42,272 nt of DNA from contig NZ_VIKA01000014.1 in the NCBI RefSeq assembly GCF_006704265.1, positions 1 through 42,272 of the forward strand. Direction: 5' to 3'. The position numbers and the translations under genes are program-made. The notes beneath the pieces are model-generated. The model searched no databases. It was not told where the DNA came from and saw only the letters and a list, made by a program, of their open reading frames with translations. Source of the DNA: Elioraea sp. Yellowstone. GTDB taxonomy: Bacteria; Pseudomonadota; Alphaproteobacteria; Acetobacterales; Acetobacteraceae. This document shows, piece by piece, positions 19,020 to 27,481 of the stretch (position 1 is the first letter of the stretch; each line of letters starts with the position of its first letter).

Positions 19020-20591
19020 ATGACCCTGCGCCGAACTGTGCTCGCGGTGGCGACTGCGTGCGCCCTCGCGATGCCCGCCGCTGCCCAGGACAAGGTGCTG
19101 CGCGTCGTGCCCCATGCCGATCTGCGCACGCTCGATCCCGTCGCCGTCTCGGTGGTGATCACCCGGATGCACGGGCTGATGATCTACGAGACCCTGTTCG
19201 CCTGGGACGAGAACCTCCAGCCGAAGCCGCAGATGGTCGAGCGCTGGTCGGTCTCGCCGGACGGGCTGACCTGGACGTTCACCCTGCGCGAGGGGCTGAA
19301 GTTCCATGACGGACAGCCGGTCACCACGGCGGATGTCGCGCAGTCGCTGCGCCGCTGGATGGCGCGCGACACCGTGGGGTCGCGCATCGGCGACGCGCTC
19401 GCCTCGCTCGACATCGTCGATGCGAAGACGTTCCGGATGGTGCTGAAGCGTCCCTTCGGACTGATGGAGTACGCGCTCGGCTCCGCGGTCGGGCAGATCC
19501 CGGTGATCATGCGCGAGGAGGACGCGAAGACCGATCCGGCACGGCCGATCACCACCGCAATCGGCTCGGGCCCCTTCCGCTTCAACCGCGACCGCTGGAT
19601 GGCCGGGCAGGTGGTCGTCTATGACCGCAACCCGGACTATGTGCCGCGCAGCGAACCCGCCTCCGGCCTCGCCGGGGGGCGCGTCGTCAAGGTCGATCGC
19701 GTCGAGTGGCGCAACATCCCCGACGCCTCGACCGTCGCGGCGGCCATGCAATCGGGCGAGATCGACATCTGGGAACAGCCGGCGACCGACCTGATCCCCG
19801 TGCTCGCCCGCGCGCGCACGGTGACGCTCGACAGGCTGAACACCATCGGCACGCAGGGCATGCTGCGGCCGAACAGCCTCTTCCCCCCGTTCAACGACCA
19901 CCGCGCGCGGCTGGCACTCGCCTACATGGTCGACCAGGCCGACGTGATGGCCGCCGGGTTCGGCGACGAGCGCTGGTGGCGCCGCTGCGAGGCGTTCTTC
20001 ATCTGCGGCAGCGTCTACGGCTCCGAGGCGGGCGCGGACGATCTGCGCCGGCCGAACATCGAGAAGGCGAAGTCGCTGCTCGCCGCGGCAGGCTACAGGG
20101 GCGAGCGCATCGTCTTCGTCACCACCAACGACATCGCGCCGATCGGCCGGATGGCCGAGGTGGTCGCGGCCGGGATGCGGCAGGCGGGCATGAACGTCGA
20201 TCTCCAGTACAACGACTGGGGCACCGTGATCACGCGCCAGGTGAACCGCAACCCGCCGGATCAGGGCGGCTACAACATCTTCCTGACCTACGCCTCGGGC
20301 GCGACCATGTTCCATCCGCTGACCAACATCGGCACCAACATGTCCTGCGACGGCCGCAACTGGGCCGGCTGGCCCTGCGACGAGGAGGCCGAGCGCATCC
20401 GCCGCGCCTTCATCGACGCGACCGACGAGACGACGCGCAGGCGGCTGGCCGAGGAACTTCAGGCGCGGCTTGCCGTGGTGCAGCCCTATCGCGTGCTCGG
20501 CCAGGCGGATCTGCCCTATGCACGCCGCAACGCGGTGACGGGCGTGCTCGCCTCTCCGGTGATGGTGTTCTGGAACATCGAGAAGAGGTAG
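19020..20591 (+). CDS. ABC transporter substrate-binding protein, family 5 (peptide type), orphan
   Basis: 523-residue periplasmic binding protein with a Sec-type signal peptide (MTLRRTVLAVATACALAMPA, cleavage near AAAQ). It contains the SBP_bac_5 hallmarks LREGLKFHDGQPV and GSGPFRFNRDRW. It is paralogous to the SBP at 2235-3839: the mature start VLRVVPHA, the DxxTVxxAMQSGEID region and the C-terminal FWN ending recur. GGGGAA (19005-19010) lies before the ATG. It closes the pgi-mutL-dap run and is followed by a 28-bp palindrome. No cognate permease or ATPase is present. Ligand inferred, from the neighbouring D-aminopeptidase, to be short peptides; not shown by sequence. Confidence 0.92.
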   Translation: MTLRRTVLAVATACALAMPAAAQDKVLRVVPHADLRTLDPVAVSVVITRMHGLMIYETLFAWDENLQPKPQMVERWSVSPDGLTWTFTLREGLKFHDGQPVTTADVAQSLRRWMARDTVGSRIGDALASLDIVDAKTFRMVLKRPFGLMEYALGSAVGQIPVIMREEDAKTDPARPITTAIGSGPFRFNRDRWMAGQVVVYDRNPDYVPRSEPASGLAGGRVVKVDRVEWRNIPDASTVAAAMQSGEIDIWEQPATDLIPVLARARTVTLDRLNTIGTQGMLRPNSLFPPFNDHRARLALAYMVDQADVMAAGFGDERWWRRCEAFFICGSVYGSEAGADDLRRPNIEKAKSLLAAAGYRGERIVFVTTNDIAPIGRMAEVVAAGMRQAGMNVDLQYNDWGTVITRQVNRNPPDQGGYNIFLTYASGATMFHPLTNIGTNMSCDGRNWAGWPCDEEAERIRRAFIDATDETTRRRLAEELQARLAVVQPYRVLGQADLPYARRNAVTGVLASPVMVFWNIEKR

Positions 20592-20614
20592 GCGGAGGCG
20601 GCTCCCCTCATCCT

Positions 20615-20642
20615 GGCCCTCTCCCGCGCGCGGGAGAGGGCC
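20615..20642. repeat. Perfect 28-bp palindrome, REP-like, probable bidirectional terminator
   Basis: Arms GGCCCTCTCCCGCG (20615-20628) and its exact complement (20629-20642). It lies in the 79-bp gap between convergent genes and could fold into a very stable hairpin from either strand. The flanks (CCCCTCATCCTGG before, GGGGCAAGGG after) match the layout of the widespread CCTCACCC...GGGAGAGGG intergenic repeats of GC-rich Proteobacteria, whose chance translation reads PHPGPLPRAGEG. No U-tract follows, so termination is inferred from position. Confidence 0.7.
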
Positions 20643-20670
20643 GGGGCAAGGGCGGGCCGGTCGTCTCGTC

Positions 20671-21159
20671 TCAGAAATATGCGATCGCGCGCCCGCTCGA
20701 CGCGACACCGAGCCAGAGCGTCGCCGAGAACGCGGCGAGCGTGCGCGCAAGCTGCCCCGGCTCCTGCCCCTCCGCCGGCCAGGCGACGCGATGGAAGAAC
20801 AGCACATTGGTCAGCGCCAGCACGACCAGCACCATCTTCACCGCGAAGGCGTCGTTGGTGGCGACATGCGTCGCATCCGCCGCCAGCATCACCGCGCCGG
20901 AGGCCACGATGATCGCGAAGCCCGTGCGCGCCACCGGCAGCAGGAGCCGTGCCGCCGCCGGGAACGGCACCGCGCGCGCCACGCCCAGCACGCGCAGGTC
21001 GAACGAGACGATCGAGCCGACCAGCAGCGCGATCCCGAGCACATGCGCGATCGAGGCGGCCGGATAGAGCCAGAGACTGTTGCGCGCGACCTCCCCCAGC
21101 GCGCTCGCCTCCAGCCACACCGCCCAGTCGGGCGGGCTGATTCCGGTTCCGTGCTCCAT
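20671..21159 (-). CDS. DUF6644-like integral membrane protein
   Basis: About 162 residues with four predicted transmembrane helices (around residues 32-53, 69-91, 105-122 and 139-156). The pattern WLEASALGEVARNSLWLYPAASIAHVLG, SFDLRVLG and LPVARTGF, then a helix with AFAVKMVLVVLALTNVLFFHR, resembles the family annotated DUF6644; the name is from memory of the pattern. Conserved His residues in helices 1 and 3 could bind haem, but that is speculation. ATG at 21159 or GTG at 21162 are both possible. It follows the DUF6152 gene by a few bases; the two families commonly occur together. Function unknown. Confidence 0.65.
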   Translation of the reverse strand: MEHGTGISPPDWAVWLEASALGEVARNSLWLYPAASIAHVLGIALLVGSIVSFDLRVLGVARAVPFPAAARLLLPVARTGFAIIVASGAVMLAADATHVATNDAFAVKMVLVVLALTNVLFFHRVAWPAEGQEPGQLARTLAAFSATLWLGVASSGRAIAYF

Positions 21160-21166
21160 CACCCGG

Positions 21167-21517
21167 TCAGCGGAGCTGCGTCACCATCTCGCCGATGCGG
21201 ATCCACTCCGCGCGCAGCTCGTTCTCCTTCTGGCGGTGCGGGTAGCCCATCACGGTCACCGTCATGCCCGCGCGCAGCCTGTCTGCGGCCACGCCGCGGC
21301 TGGTCATGCGGAAGGGCGGCGCCAGCACCACCTCCCAGGTCTTGCCCGGCGTCTTCAGCCAGATCGTCGCATGCGGGTTGACGAACTCCACCCGCTCGAT
21401 CTCGCCCGTGAGCGTCTGCGGGTTCTGCGCCTCGTAGCTGCCCCAGCCGTGATGCGCCGTCGCCGGCGCGGCGATCAGCGCCGGCGCGAGTGCGAGAAAC
21501 AGACGACGTGTCGGCAT
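21167..21517 (-). CDS. DUF6152 exported protein
   Basis: 116 residues. The N-terminal signal MPTRRLFLALAPALIAAPATA ends just before HHGWGSYE, the invariant start of mature DUF6152 proteins. The rest is a small beta-rich domain: LTGEIERVEFVNPHATIWLK, TWEVVLAPPFRMTSRGV and GMTVTVMGYPHRQKENELRAEWIRIG. It is predicted to be periplasmic. GGGGAGAA precedes the ATG at 21517; longer in-frame extensions have no signal peptide at their start. It forms a two-gene unit with the DUF6644-like membrane protein. The His-His at the mature N-terminus and the Asn-Pro-His could bind a metal, but no function is established. Confidence 0.8.
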   Translation of the reverse strand: MPTRRLFLALAPALIAAPATAHHGWGSYEAQNPQTLTGEIERVEFVNPHATIWLKTPGKTWEVVLAPPFRMTSRGVAADRLRAGMTVTVMGYPHRQKENELRAEWIRIGEMVTQLR

Positions 21518-21614
21518 GGCGTTCTCCCCGGTCGCAATCCTGTGCCAGAGTGCGCGACCGAACGGTCGCATGAAAGCCTCGCGCACGCATCCGTGAGCGA
21601 TGCTCCCTGCCCCG

Positions 21615-22214
21615 TCAGCCGAGCGGCACCAGCCTGAGCGCCGAGGCGAGCGTACGCCGTGTGGCCGCAAGGTCCCCGGACCGGTCCACCGCGAAGGTCG
21701 CGAGCGCGACCAGGAACGCATCCGTCAGGCCGATCTCCTCGAGCGCACGCAGCGGCCCGCTCCGGTCGAGCTGGGCCGCCTCGCGCACCCAGTGGATCAG
21801 CCGCGAGAGGTTGAACACCATCGGCACCCAGTGATGCGGGTGGAAGGGCCAGGCCTTCTCGCGAATCATCGCCAACGTCACCGCGCGCCGCGCCGCCGCC
21901 GCCTCGAACCAGCGCAGCATCACCGCCTCCGCCCGCTCGCGCGGCGCGAGGATGGCGAAGGCCGCCGGATCGGCCGGCGGCGCGATCATGGCCGCAAGCA
22001 GGCGGCGGAAATGCGCATCCGCGAGCGCGTCCTGGTCGCGGAAGCGCGCGAGCACCTCGGTCAGGGGAAGGCCGAGCTCGCCCGCGACCTCGCGCAGCCG
22101 GAGGTCGTGCCAGCCGACCACCTGGGCGCGATCGAGCGCCGTGTCGAGGATGCGTTCGGCGAGCGCGTCCATGGGACTCAGATAAGAAGGCTCCACCGCG
22201 GGGGAAAGGGTCAT
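21615..22214 (-). CDS. COQ9 / TetR-fold protein
   Basis: 199 residues. The N-terminal half looks like a TetR helix-turn-helix (AERILDTALDRAQVVGWHDLRLREVAGELGLPLTEVLARFRD). The C-terminal half has KAWPFHPHHWVPMVFNLSRLIHW, resembling COQ9-like proteins, which share the TetR fold but bind lipid rather than DNA. So it is either a TetR-type regulator or a ubiquinone-biosynthesis accessory protein; sequence alone does not decide. ATG at 22214 has GGGAGG upstream; ATG at 22172 would drop 14 residues. It lies between the MATE gene (30 bp upstream) and the DUF6152 pair on the same strand. Confidence 0.65.
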   Translation of the reverse strand: MTLSPAVEPSYLSPMDALAERILDTALDRAQVVGWHDLRLREVAGELGLPLTEVLARFRDQDALADAHFRRLLAAMIAPPADPAAFAILAPRERAEAVMLRWFEAAAARRAVTLAMIREKAWPFHPHHWVPMVFNLSRLIHWVREAAQLDRSGPLRALEEIGLTDAFLVALATFAVDRSGDLAATRRTLASALRLVPLG

Positions 22215-22244
22215 GCGTCGCTGGCCTCCCGTCAGCGAAGCGGC

Positions 22245-23660
22245 TCAGGCGGCCCCCTTTCCCCCCGCACCTCCTATCCCGAGAACCTCGCGCCGCGACC
22301 ACCGCAGCACCAGGAGCACGGCGACCACGGCGAGTCCGAAGGCCAGCCCGAACCAGATCCCGATCGCGCCGATGCCGGCACCGAAGGCCAGAGCCGCACC
22401 GAACGGCAGGCCGAGCACCCAGTAGCCGAGCCCGGCGTAGAGCATCGGCACACGCGTGTCCTTCAGTCCGCGCAGCGCACCTGCGCCGATCACCTGCATC
22501 CCGTCGACCACCTGGAAGAGCCCCGCCACCATCAGCAGCCGCGCCGCGAGCGCGGCGACCTCGCCCGCCGCCGGCAGCGCCGGATCGAGGAACAGCGCGA
22601 CGATCGGGCGGGGGAGCGCGAGGAACACCAGCGCCATCGCGCCCATGAACGTCCCGCCCAGCGCCAGCGCGGTCCAGCCCGCCCGGCCCACGCCCGCGCG
22701 GTCGCACGCCCCTGCCGCGAGCCCCACCCGTACCGTCGCCGCCTGGCTGATCCCCATCGGCACCATGAAGGTGAGGCTCGCGCACTGGATGGCGATCGCG
22801 TGCGCGGCCACCGACACCGCGTCGATCCAGCCGACCAGCAGCACGGCCGCGTTGAACACCATCACCTCGAACAGCAGCGCGCCGACGATCGGCAGCGAGA
22901 CACGCAGCAGTTCCGCCATGCGCGCGCGATCGAGCCGCCACAGCCGGCCCAGGAGGGCGTAGCGGCGGAACTGACGATCCGTCACGCAGACCCCGAGCAG
23001 CAGCGCCATCATCGTCGTCATCGAGGCCGCGCTCGCGAGTCCGGCGCCGACGATGCCGAGTTCGGGCAGGCCGAACCGGCCGAAGATGAACAGCCAGTCG
23101 AGCAGCCCGTTCAGCGGGATCGCGAGCATGGTCGCGACCAGCGCGGGCTTCGGCCGTTCGAGCGCGGAGACGAAGCTGCGCAGCACCATGAACCACCAGA
23201 ACGGCAGGAGCCCCGGCAGCAGCGTGCGCACATAGAGTCCCGCCGGCGCCGCGATCGCCGCTTCCTGGCCGAGCAGCAGCAGGATCGCCTCGGCCTGCCA
23301 GAGCACGAGGCTCGCCGGCAGGGCGAATCCCGCTGTCGCCCAGAGCCCCATCCGCGCCGAACGCCGCACGTCGCGCACCGCATGGCGCCGCCGCCCGAGC
23401 GCCTGTGCCATCAAGGGTGCGGTGCCGAAGGCGAGCCCGAGCCCGGCGATCGCGAACGTCCAGTAGAGCGCAAGCCCGATCGCCGAGGCGGCGAGCGCCA
23501 CCGCGTCGTAGTTGCCGAGCATCGCCGCATCGGTGATACCCATCGCCATCTGCGAGAGATTGGTCAGCGCGATCGGCCAGGCGAGCGCGAGCGTGGCCCG
23601 GATCTCGGCCAGCCAAGCGCCGCCCGCCGCCGCGCGGACGGGCAGCGCGGTCGTCGTCAT
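22245..23660 (-). CDS. MATE family multidrug/cation exporter (NorM-like)
   Basis: 471 residues with about twelve hydrophobic helices in two repeats. The first half begins with ATLALAWPIALTNLSQMAMGITDAAMLG, a typical MATE helix 1, and contains ALERPKPALVATMLAIPLNGLLDW. The second half has MAELLRVSLPIVGALLFE and GISQAATVRVG. It exports drugs or toxic compounds in exchange for Na+ or H+; the substrate is unknown. GGGAGG lies just before the ATG at 23660, divergent from the ABC importer (111-bp gap). The C-terminal Gly/Lys-rich tail is short. Possible cotranscription with the COQ9/TetR-fold gene makes local control by that protein conceivable. Confidence 0.92.
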   Translation of the reverse strand: MTTTALPVRAAAGGAWLAEIRATLALAWPIALTNLSQMAMGITDAAMLGNYDAVALAASAIGLALYWTFAIAGLGLAFGTAPLMAQALGRRRHAVRDVRRSARMGLWATAGFALPASLVLWQAEAILLLLGQEAAIAAPAGLYVRTLLPGLLPFWWFMVLRSFVSALERPKPALVATMLAIPLNGLLDWLFIFGRFGLPELGIVGAGLASAASMTTMMALLLGVCVTDRQFRRYALLGRLWRLDRARMAELLRVSLPIVGALLFEVMVFNAAVLLVGWIDAVSVAAHAIAIQCASLTFMVPMGISQAATVRVGLAAGACDRAGVGRAGWTALALGGTFMGAMALVFLALPRPIVALFLDPALPAAGEVAALAARLLMVAGLFQVVDGMQVIGAGALRGLKDTRVPMLYAGLGYWVLGLPFGAALAFGAGIGAIGIWFGLAFGLAVVAVLLVLRWSRREVLGIGGAGGKGAA

Positions 23661-23771
23661 GCCTCCCGCTATAGCCGAGGGAAGGTGTTGCGCGCCATCG
23701 CGGCGGCCTCGACAGCCCGCCAGCGGCCGCGCAAGATCGTCGGCCTGCCAATCCGACGGGAGATCGCGACG

Positions 23772-24821
23772 ATGCGAAAGCTGGCCCTCGCCTCCGCCCT
23801 TGCCGCGCTGTCGGCCGGATCCGCCGCAGCCCAGCCTTCCGGCACCATGACGCTGATGGCCTATTCCGGCATCTTCCAGGACAACTACACCGCCGTCGTG
23901 ATCGATCCGTTCAAGGCGAGGCATCCCGGCCTCGAGGTGACGTATTTCGGCCCCGGCACGTCCTCGCAGATGCTCGGCCTCCTGCGCAGCCAGCGCTCCT
24001 CGCCGCAGACCGACGTCGTCATCATGGACACCACCACCGCCGCGATCGCCTGCCGCGAGGGGCTCGTGGAGAAGCTCACCCCCGCCGAGATGCCGGTGCT
24101 GGACGAGCTCGTCCCGCTCGCGCGCGAGGCCGGCGGCGAGTGCGGGCCGGCCGTCACCTTCGACCATTTCGTGATCGTCTACGACAGCACCAAGGTCACC
24201 CCGCCGCCGACCAGCCTGAAGGCGCTGTGGGACGAGAGGTGGCGCGGCCGGCTCTCGGTCTCGGCGCCGCCGAACATCCAGGGGCTGGTGCTGACCGCGA
24301 TCGTCGAGCGGATGGAAGGCGGCGACTACCGCCGGGGCGTCGACCGCGCGATCGCCAGGCTGCGCGAACTCGCGCCGCTGGTGCAGACCTTCAACCCGAC
24401 CCCGGACGGCTACAGCCTGATCCTGAACGACCAGGTGACCTTCGCCACCGGCTGGAACGCGCGCGCCCAGCTCTACCACGACCAGTCGAACGGGCGGATC
24501 GGCGTGATGCTCCCCGAGGAGGGTACCGCGTTCCAGATCAACACGATCAACGTGGTCGCGAACGGGCCGAACCGCGCGGCCGCCCGCGCCTTCGTCAGCC
24601 ACGCGCTCAGCGCCGAGGCGCAGGCCGCGTTCACCGACCGCATGTTCTACGGGCCGACGAACGCCAGGGCCGCACCGAAGCCTGAGGCGCTGGCGCGCAC
24701 CGCCGTCGATCCACGCTATCGCGACCGCGTCATCCCGCTCGACTGGAACGACATCGTGCGGCTGCGCGACGCCTGGAACAACCGCTGGCGCCGCGAGGTG
24801 ATCGCCGCCGGCGCGCGCTGA
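23772..24821 (+). CDS. ABC transporter substrate-binding protein (PotD/iron-type family)
   Basis: 349 residues with a Sec signal peptide (MRKLALASALAALSAGSAAAQ). The mature protein starts GTMTLMAYSGIFQDNYTAVVIDPF and contains TDVVIMDTTTAAIACREGLVEKL, FDHFVIVYDSTKV, PTSLKALWDERWRGRLSV and the ADP-like DGYSLILNDQ region, the pattern of spermidine/putrescine- and ferric-type binding proteins. ACGGGAG lies 9 bases before the ATG. First gene of a five-gene operon with ATPase, two permeases and an RraA-like protein. The polyamine site residues cannot be confirmed; a small organic acid or amine is equally possible. Confidence 0.88.
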   Translation: MRKLALASALAALSAGSAAAQPSGTMTLMAYSGIFQDNYTAVVIDPFKARHPGLEVTYFGPGTSSQMLGLLRSQRSSPQTDVVIMDTTTAAIACREGLVEKLTPAEMPVLDELVPLAREAGGECGPAVTFDHFVIVYDSTKVTPPPTSLKALWDERWRGRLSVSAPPNIQGLVLTAIVERMEGGDYRRGVDRAIARLRELAPLVQTFNPTPDGYSLILNDQVTFATGWNARAQLYHDQSNGRIGVMLPEEGTAFQINTINVVANGPNRAAARAFVSHALSAEAQAAFTDRMFYGPTNARAAPKPEALARTAVDPRYRDRVIPLDWNDIVRLRDAWNNRWRREVIAAGAR

Positions 24822-24829
24822 CCGGACCC

Positions 24830-25858
24830 GTGGCGGAGCTTGCGCTCGCGGGCCTGAGCAAGCGCTACGGCGAGGGCCCGCCGGCCGTGGACGCGCTCGA
24901 TCTCGCCGTCGCCGAGGGCGAGTTCCTCGCCCTGCTCGGCCCCTCCGGCTGCGGCAAGACGACCACCTTGCGCATCGTCGCCGGGCTGGTGCCGCCCGAT
25001 GCCGGCACGGTCCGCCTCGGCGGGCACGACATCACCGCCCTGCCGGTGCACCGTCGCGACATCGGTCTCGTGTTCCAGTCCTACGCCCTCTTCCCGCACA
25101 TGACGGCCGCCGGCAATGTCGGCTTCGGGCTGGAGATGCGCGGACTGCCGCGCGCCGAGCGCGACCGGCGCGTGGCCGAGGCGCTCAGGCTGGTGCGGCT
25201 CGAGGAGCTGGGCCATCGCCGCCCGCGCGAACTCTCCGGCGGGCAGCAGCAGCGCGTCGCACTCGCGCGCGCGATCGCGATCCGCCCCAGCCTGCTGCTG
25301 CTCGACGAGTGCCTCTCCAACCTCGACGCCAAGCTGCGCGAGGAGATGCGCGGCGAGATCCGCGACATCCAGCGCGCGGCCGGCATCACGGCGGTGTTCG
25401 TCACGCATGACCAGACCGAGGCGCTGGCGATCTGCGACCGGGTGGCGGTGATGCGCGAGGGACGCATCGAGCAGATCGGCACGCCGGAGGAGGTGTACGA
25501 GCGGCCGGAGACGCCCTTCGTCGCCGGCTTCCTCGGCCGGATGAACAGGATCGCCGCACCGGTCGCGACCGTGCGCGGGAGGCTGCCATCGGGCCATGTC
25601 GCGATGGTGCGGCCGCACCGCGTGCGCATCCTGCGCGACGGCGCCGATCCGCGCGGCGCGGAGAACCGCGCGGACGGCACGGTGCGGCGCATCACCTATA
25701 TCGGCGACGTCGTGCAGGTGGAGGTGGAGACGCCGCTCGGCCGGCTCGCGGCCGAGGTCTCGGGCGCCGCGCCCGAATGGCGCGGCCTCGGCCCCGGCGC
25801 GCCGGTCGGCCTCGCCTGGGCGGCGGCCGACACGCTGGTGTTCCCGGTCCGGGCATGA
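24830..25858 (+). CDS. ABC transporter ATP-binding protein (PotA type)
   Basis: 342 residues: Walker A GPSGCGKTT (37-45), Q-loop VFQSYALF (81-88), signature LSGGQQQR (135-142), Walker B LLLLDE (155-160), D-loop SNLDA and H-loop THD, followed by a C-terminal TOBE domain (about 255-340). One oddity is Cys161 after the catalytic Glu160: DECLS, where importers of this family nearly always have DEPLS. The start is GTG at 24830, 8 bp after the SBP stop, and the stop overlaps the next gene (ATGA). It energises the two permeases downstream. Confidence 0.95.
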   Translation: MAELALAGLSKRYGEGPPAVDALDLAVAEGEFLALLGPSGCGKTTTLRIVAGLVPPDAGTVRLGGHDITALPVHRRDIGLVFQSYALFPHMTAAGNVGFGLEMRGLPRAERDRRVAEALRLVRLEELGHRRPRELSGGQQQRVALARAIAIRPSLLLLDECLSNLDAKLREEMRGEIRDIQRAAGITAVFVTHDQTEALAICDRVAVMREGRIEQIGTPEEVYERPETPFVAGFLGRMNRIAAPVATVRGRLPSGHVAMVRPHRVRILRDGADPRGAENRADGTVRRITYIGDVVQVEVETPLGRLAAEVSGAAPEWRGLGPGAPVGLAWAAADTLVFPVRA

Positions 25859-26697
25859 CGCCGCGCCTCCTGCCCTGGCTGCTGCTCGCCCCGGCGCTCG
25901 TCGCGCTGTCGCTGGTGTTCGTGCTGCCGATCGCTTGGCTGTTCCGCATCTCGCTCAACATCTCCGAAGGCTCGGGCGCGATGGTGGAGGCGGTCGCGCT
26001 CGACAGCTACGCGACGCTGTTCGCCGACGACTTCACCTGGGCGCTGACCGCGAACTCCTTCCGGCTTGCCGCCACGGCGAGCACCGGCGCGGTGCTGCTC
26101 GGCTATCCGATCGCGCTGTTCCTGTTCCGGACCAGGAGCCGCTTCCGCCCGCTGCTCGCGATCCTCGCGGTGGCACCGCTGATGGTCTCGGGGGTGGCGC
26201 GCGTGGTCGGCTGGCTGGTCGTGCTGGGCGACCAGGGGCTCGTGAACGCGGCGCTGATCGGGCTCGGCCTGGTCGAGCGGCCGGTGCCGCTGATCAACAA
26301 CTGGGACGGGGTGGCGATCGGGCTGACCGAGAGCGTCATGCCCTACGTGATCCTGTCGCTGCTCGCCGGCTTCGGCCGGCTCGACCGCAGCGTCGAGGAG
26401 GCGGCGGCCACGCTCGGCGCGCCGCCCTGGCGCGTGTTCCTGCGCATCACCCTGCCGCTCTCGCTGCCCGGCGTGGTGCTCGGCTGGCTGATCGGCTTCG
26501 TCCTCGCGATGAGCGCCTTCGTCACCCCGCGCCTGCTCGGCGGCGGACGGGTGTTCGTGCTCGCGACCGAGATCTACGACCTCGCCCTCGAATCCGTCGA
26601 CTGGCCCGCCGCGGCGGCGCTGGCGATGTACGCGCTGGCGCTTCTGCTGCTGGTGCTTGCCGCCTACACGGCGCTCACCCGCAGGATCGCGCACTGA
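25855..26697 (+). CDS. ABC transporter permease (PotB type)
   Basis: 280 residues, six predicted helices. The cytoplasmic coupling loop EEAAATLGAPPWRVFLRITLPLSLPG is the EAA motif that contacts the ATPase. The N-terminal helix LLPWLLLAPALVALSLVFVLPIAWLF is typical of PotB/CysU-like permeases. The start overlaps the ATPase stop (ATGA), and the stop overlaps the next start (TGATG), so all are translationally coupled. Confidence 0.94.
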   Translation: MTPRLLPWLLLAPALVALSLVFVLPIAWLFRISLNISEGSGAMVEAVALDSYATLFADDFTWALTANSFRLAATASTGAVLLGYPIALFLFRTRSRFRPLLAILAVAPLMVSGVARVVGWLVVLGDQGLVNAALIGLGLVERPVPLINNWDGVAIGLTESVMPYVILSLLAGFGRLDRSVEEAAATLGAPPWRVFLRITLPLSLPGVVLGWLIGFVLAMSAFVTPRLLGGGRVFVLATEIYDLALESVDWPAAAALAMYALALLLLVLAAYTALTRRIAH

Positions 26698-27470
26698 TGC
26701 TGTTCCGCGCGCTCGTGTTCTGCGGCTATGCCTTCCTGCTCGCGCCCGGCGTGTTCGTCTTCGCGATCGCCTTCTCCTCCGACCGCTTCCTGACCTTCCC
26801 GCCGCCCGGGCTCTCGCTGCGCTGGTTCGTCGCACTCTGGCAGCACGAGGGGCTGATGGGCGCGATGCAGCGGAGCGCGATCCTGGCGAGCGTCGTCACC
26901 CTGCTCGCGCTCGCGATCGGCGTGCCTGCGGCCTATGCGATCGCGCGGCTGCGCTTCCCGGGCCGCGAGGCGGTATTCAGCGCGCTCACCGCGCCGCTCC
27001 TCCTGCCGACGCTGGTGCTCGGCCTCGGGATCCTGCTCGTCTTCTTCCCCTTCGGCCTCGCCGCCACGTGGCCGGGGCTGGCGATCGCCCATCTCGCCGT
27101 GACGCTGCCCTTCGTGGTGCGCATCATGGCGACTGCGCTCGCCACCCTGCCGGCCGATCTGGAGGATGCGGCCGCGACACTCGGCGCGCCGCCGCTCACG
27201 GTCGTCCGCCGCGTCACCCTGCCGCTCGCGCTGCCGGGCCTGATCGCCTCGGGCGCGCTCACCTTCCTGATCAGCTTCGACGAGGTGGTGATCTCGCTCT
27301 TCATCGCCGGCCCGCGCCTCTCCACCCTGCCGGTCGCGATGTACCGCTACGTCGAGGGCAACACCGACCCGCTGGTCGCCGCGCTCGCGGTGGTGCTGAT
27401 CGTCTTCTCGCTCGCCATCGTGCTGCTGGTCGAGCGGCTGCTCGGGTTCATGCGCGCCGTGGGACGCTAG
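26697..27470 (+). CDS. ABC transporter permease (PotC type)
   Basis: 257 residues, six predicted helices. The EAA loop EDAAATLGAPPLTVVRRVTLPLALPG and the following FLISFDEVVISLFIAGPRLSTLPVAMY are characteristic of the PotC half of spermidine/putrescine-type importers. It forms the transmembrane channel with the preceding gene product. The RraA-like gene follows after 11 bp. Confidence 0.94.
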   Translation: MLFRALVFCGYAFLLAPGVFVFAIAFSSDRFLTFPPPGLSLRWFVALWQHEGLMGAMQRSAILASVVTLLALAIGVPAAYAIARLRFPGREAVFSALTAPLLLPTLVLGLGILLVFFPFGLAATWPGLAIAHLAVTLPFVVRIMATALATLPADLEDAAATLGAPPLTVVRRVTLPLALPGLIASGALTFLISFDEVVISLFIAGPRLSTLPVAMYRYVEGNTDPLVAALAVVLIVFSLAIVLLVERLLGFMRAVGR

Positions 27471-27481
27471 GGAGAGCAACG

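Noticed and set aside
23661-23771. TATAGC just before the MATE gene as a -10 element
   Set aside because: It lies only 7 bases from the ATG and overlaps the spacing to a strong GGGAGG ribosome binding site; no -35 is found.
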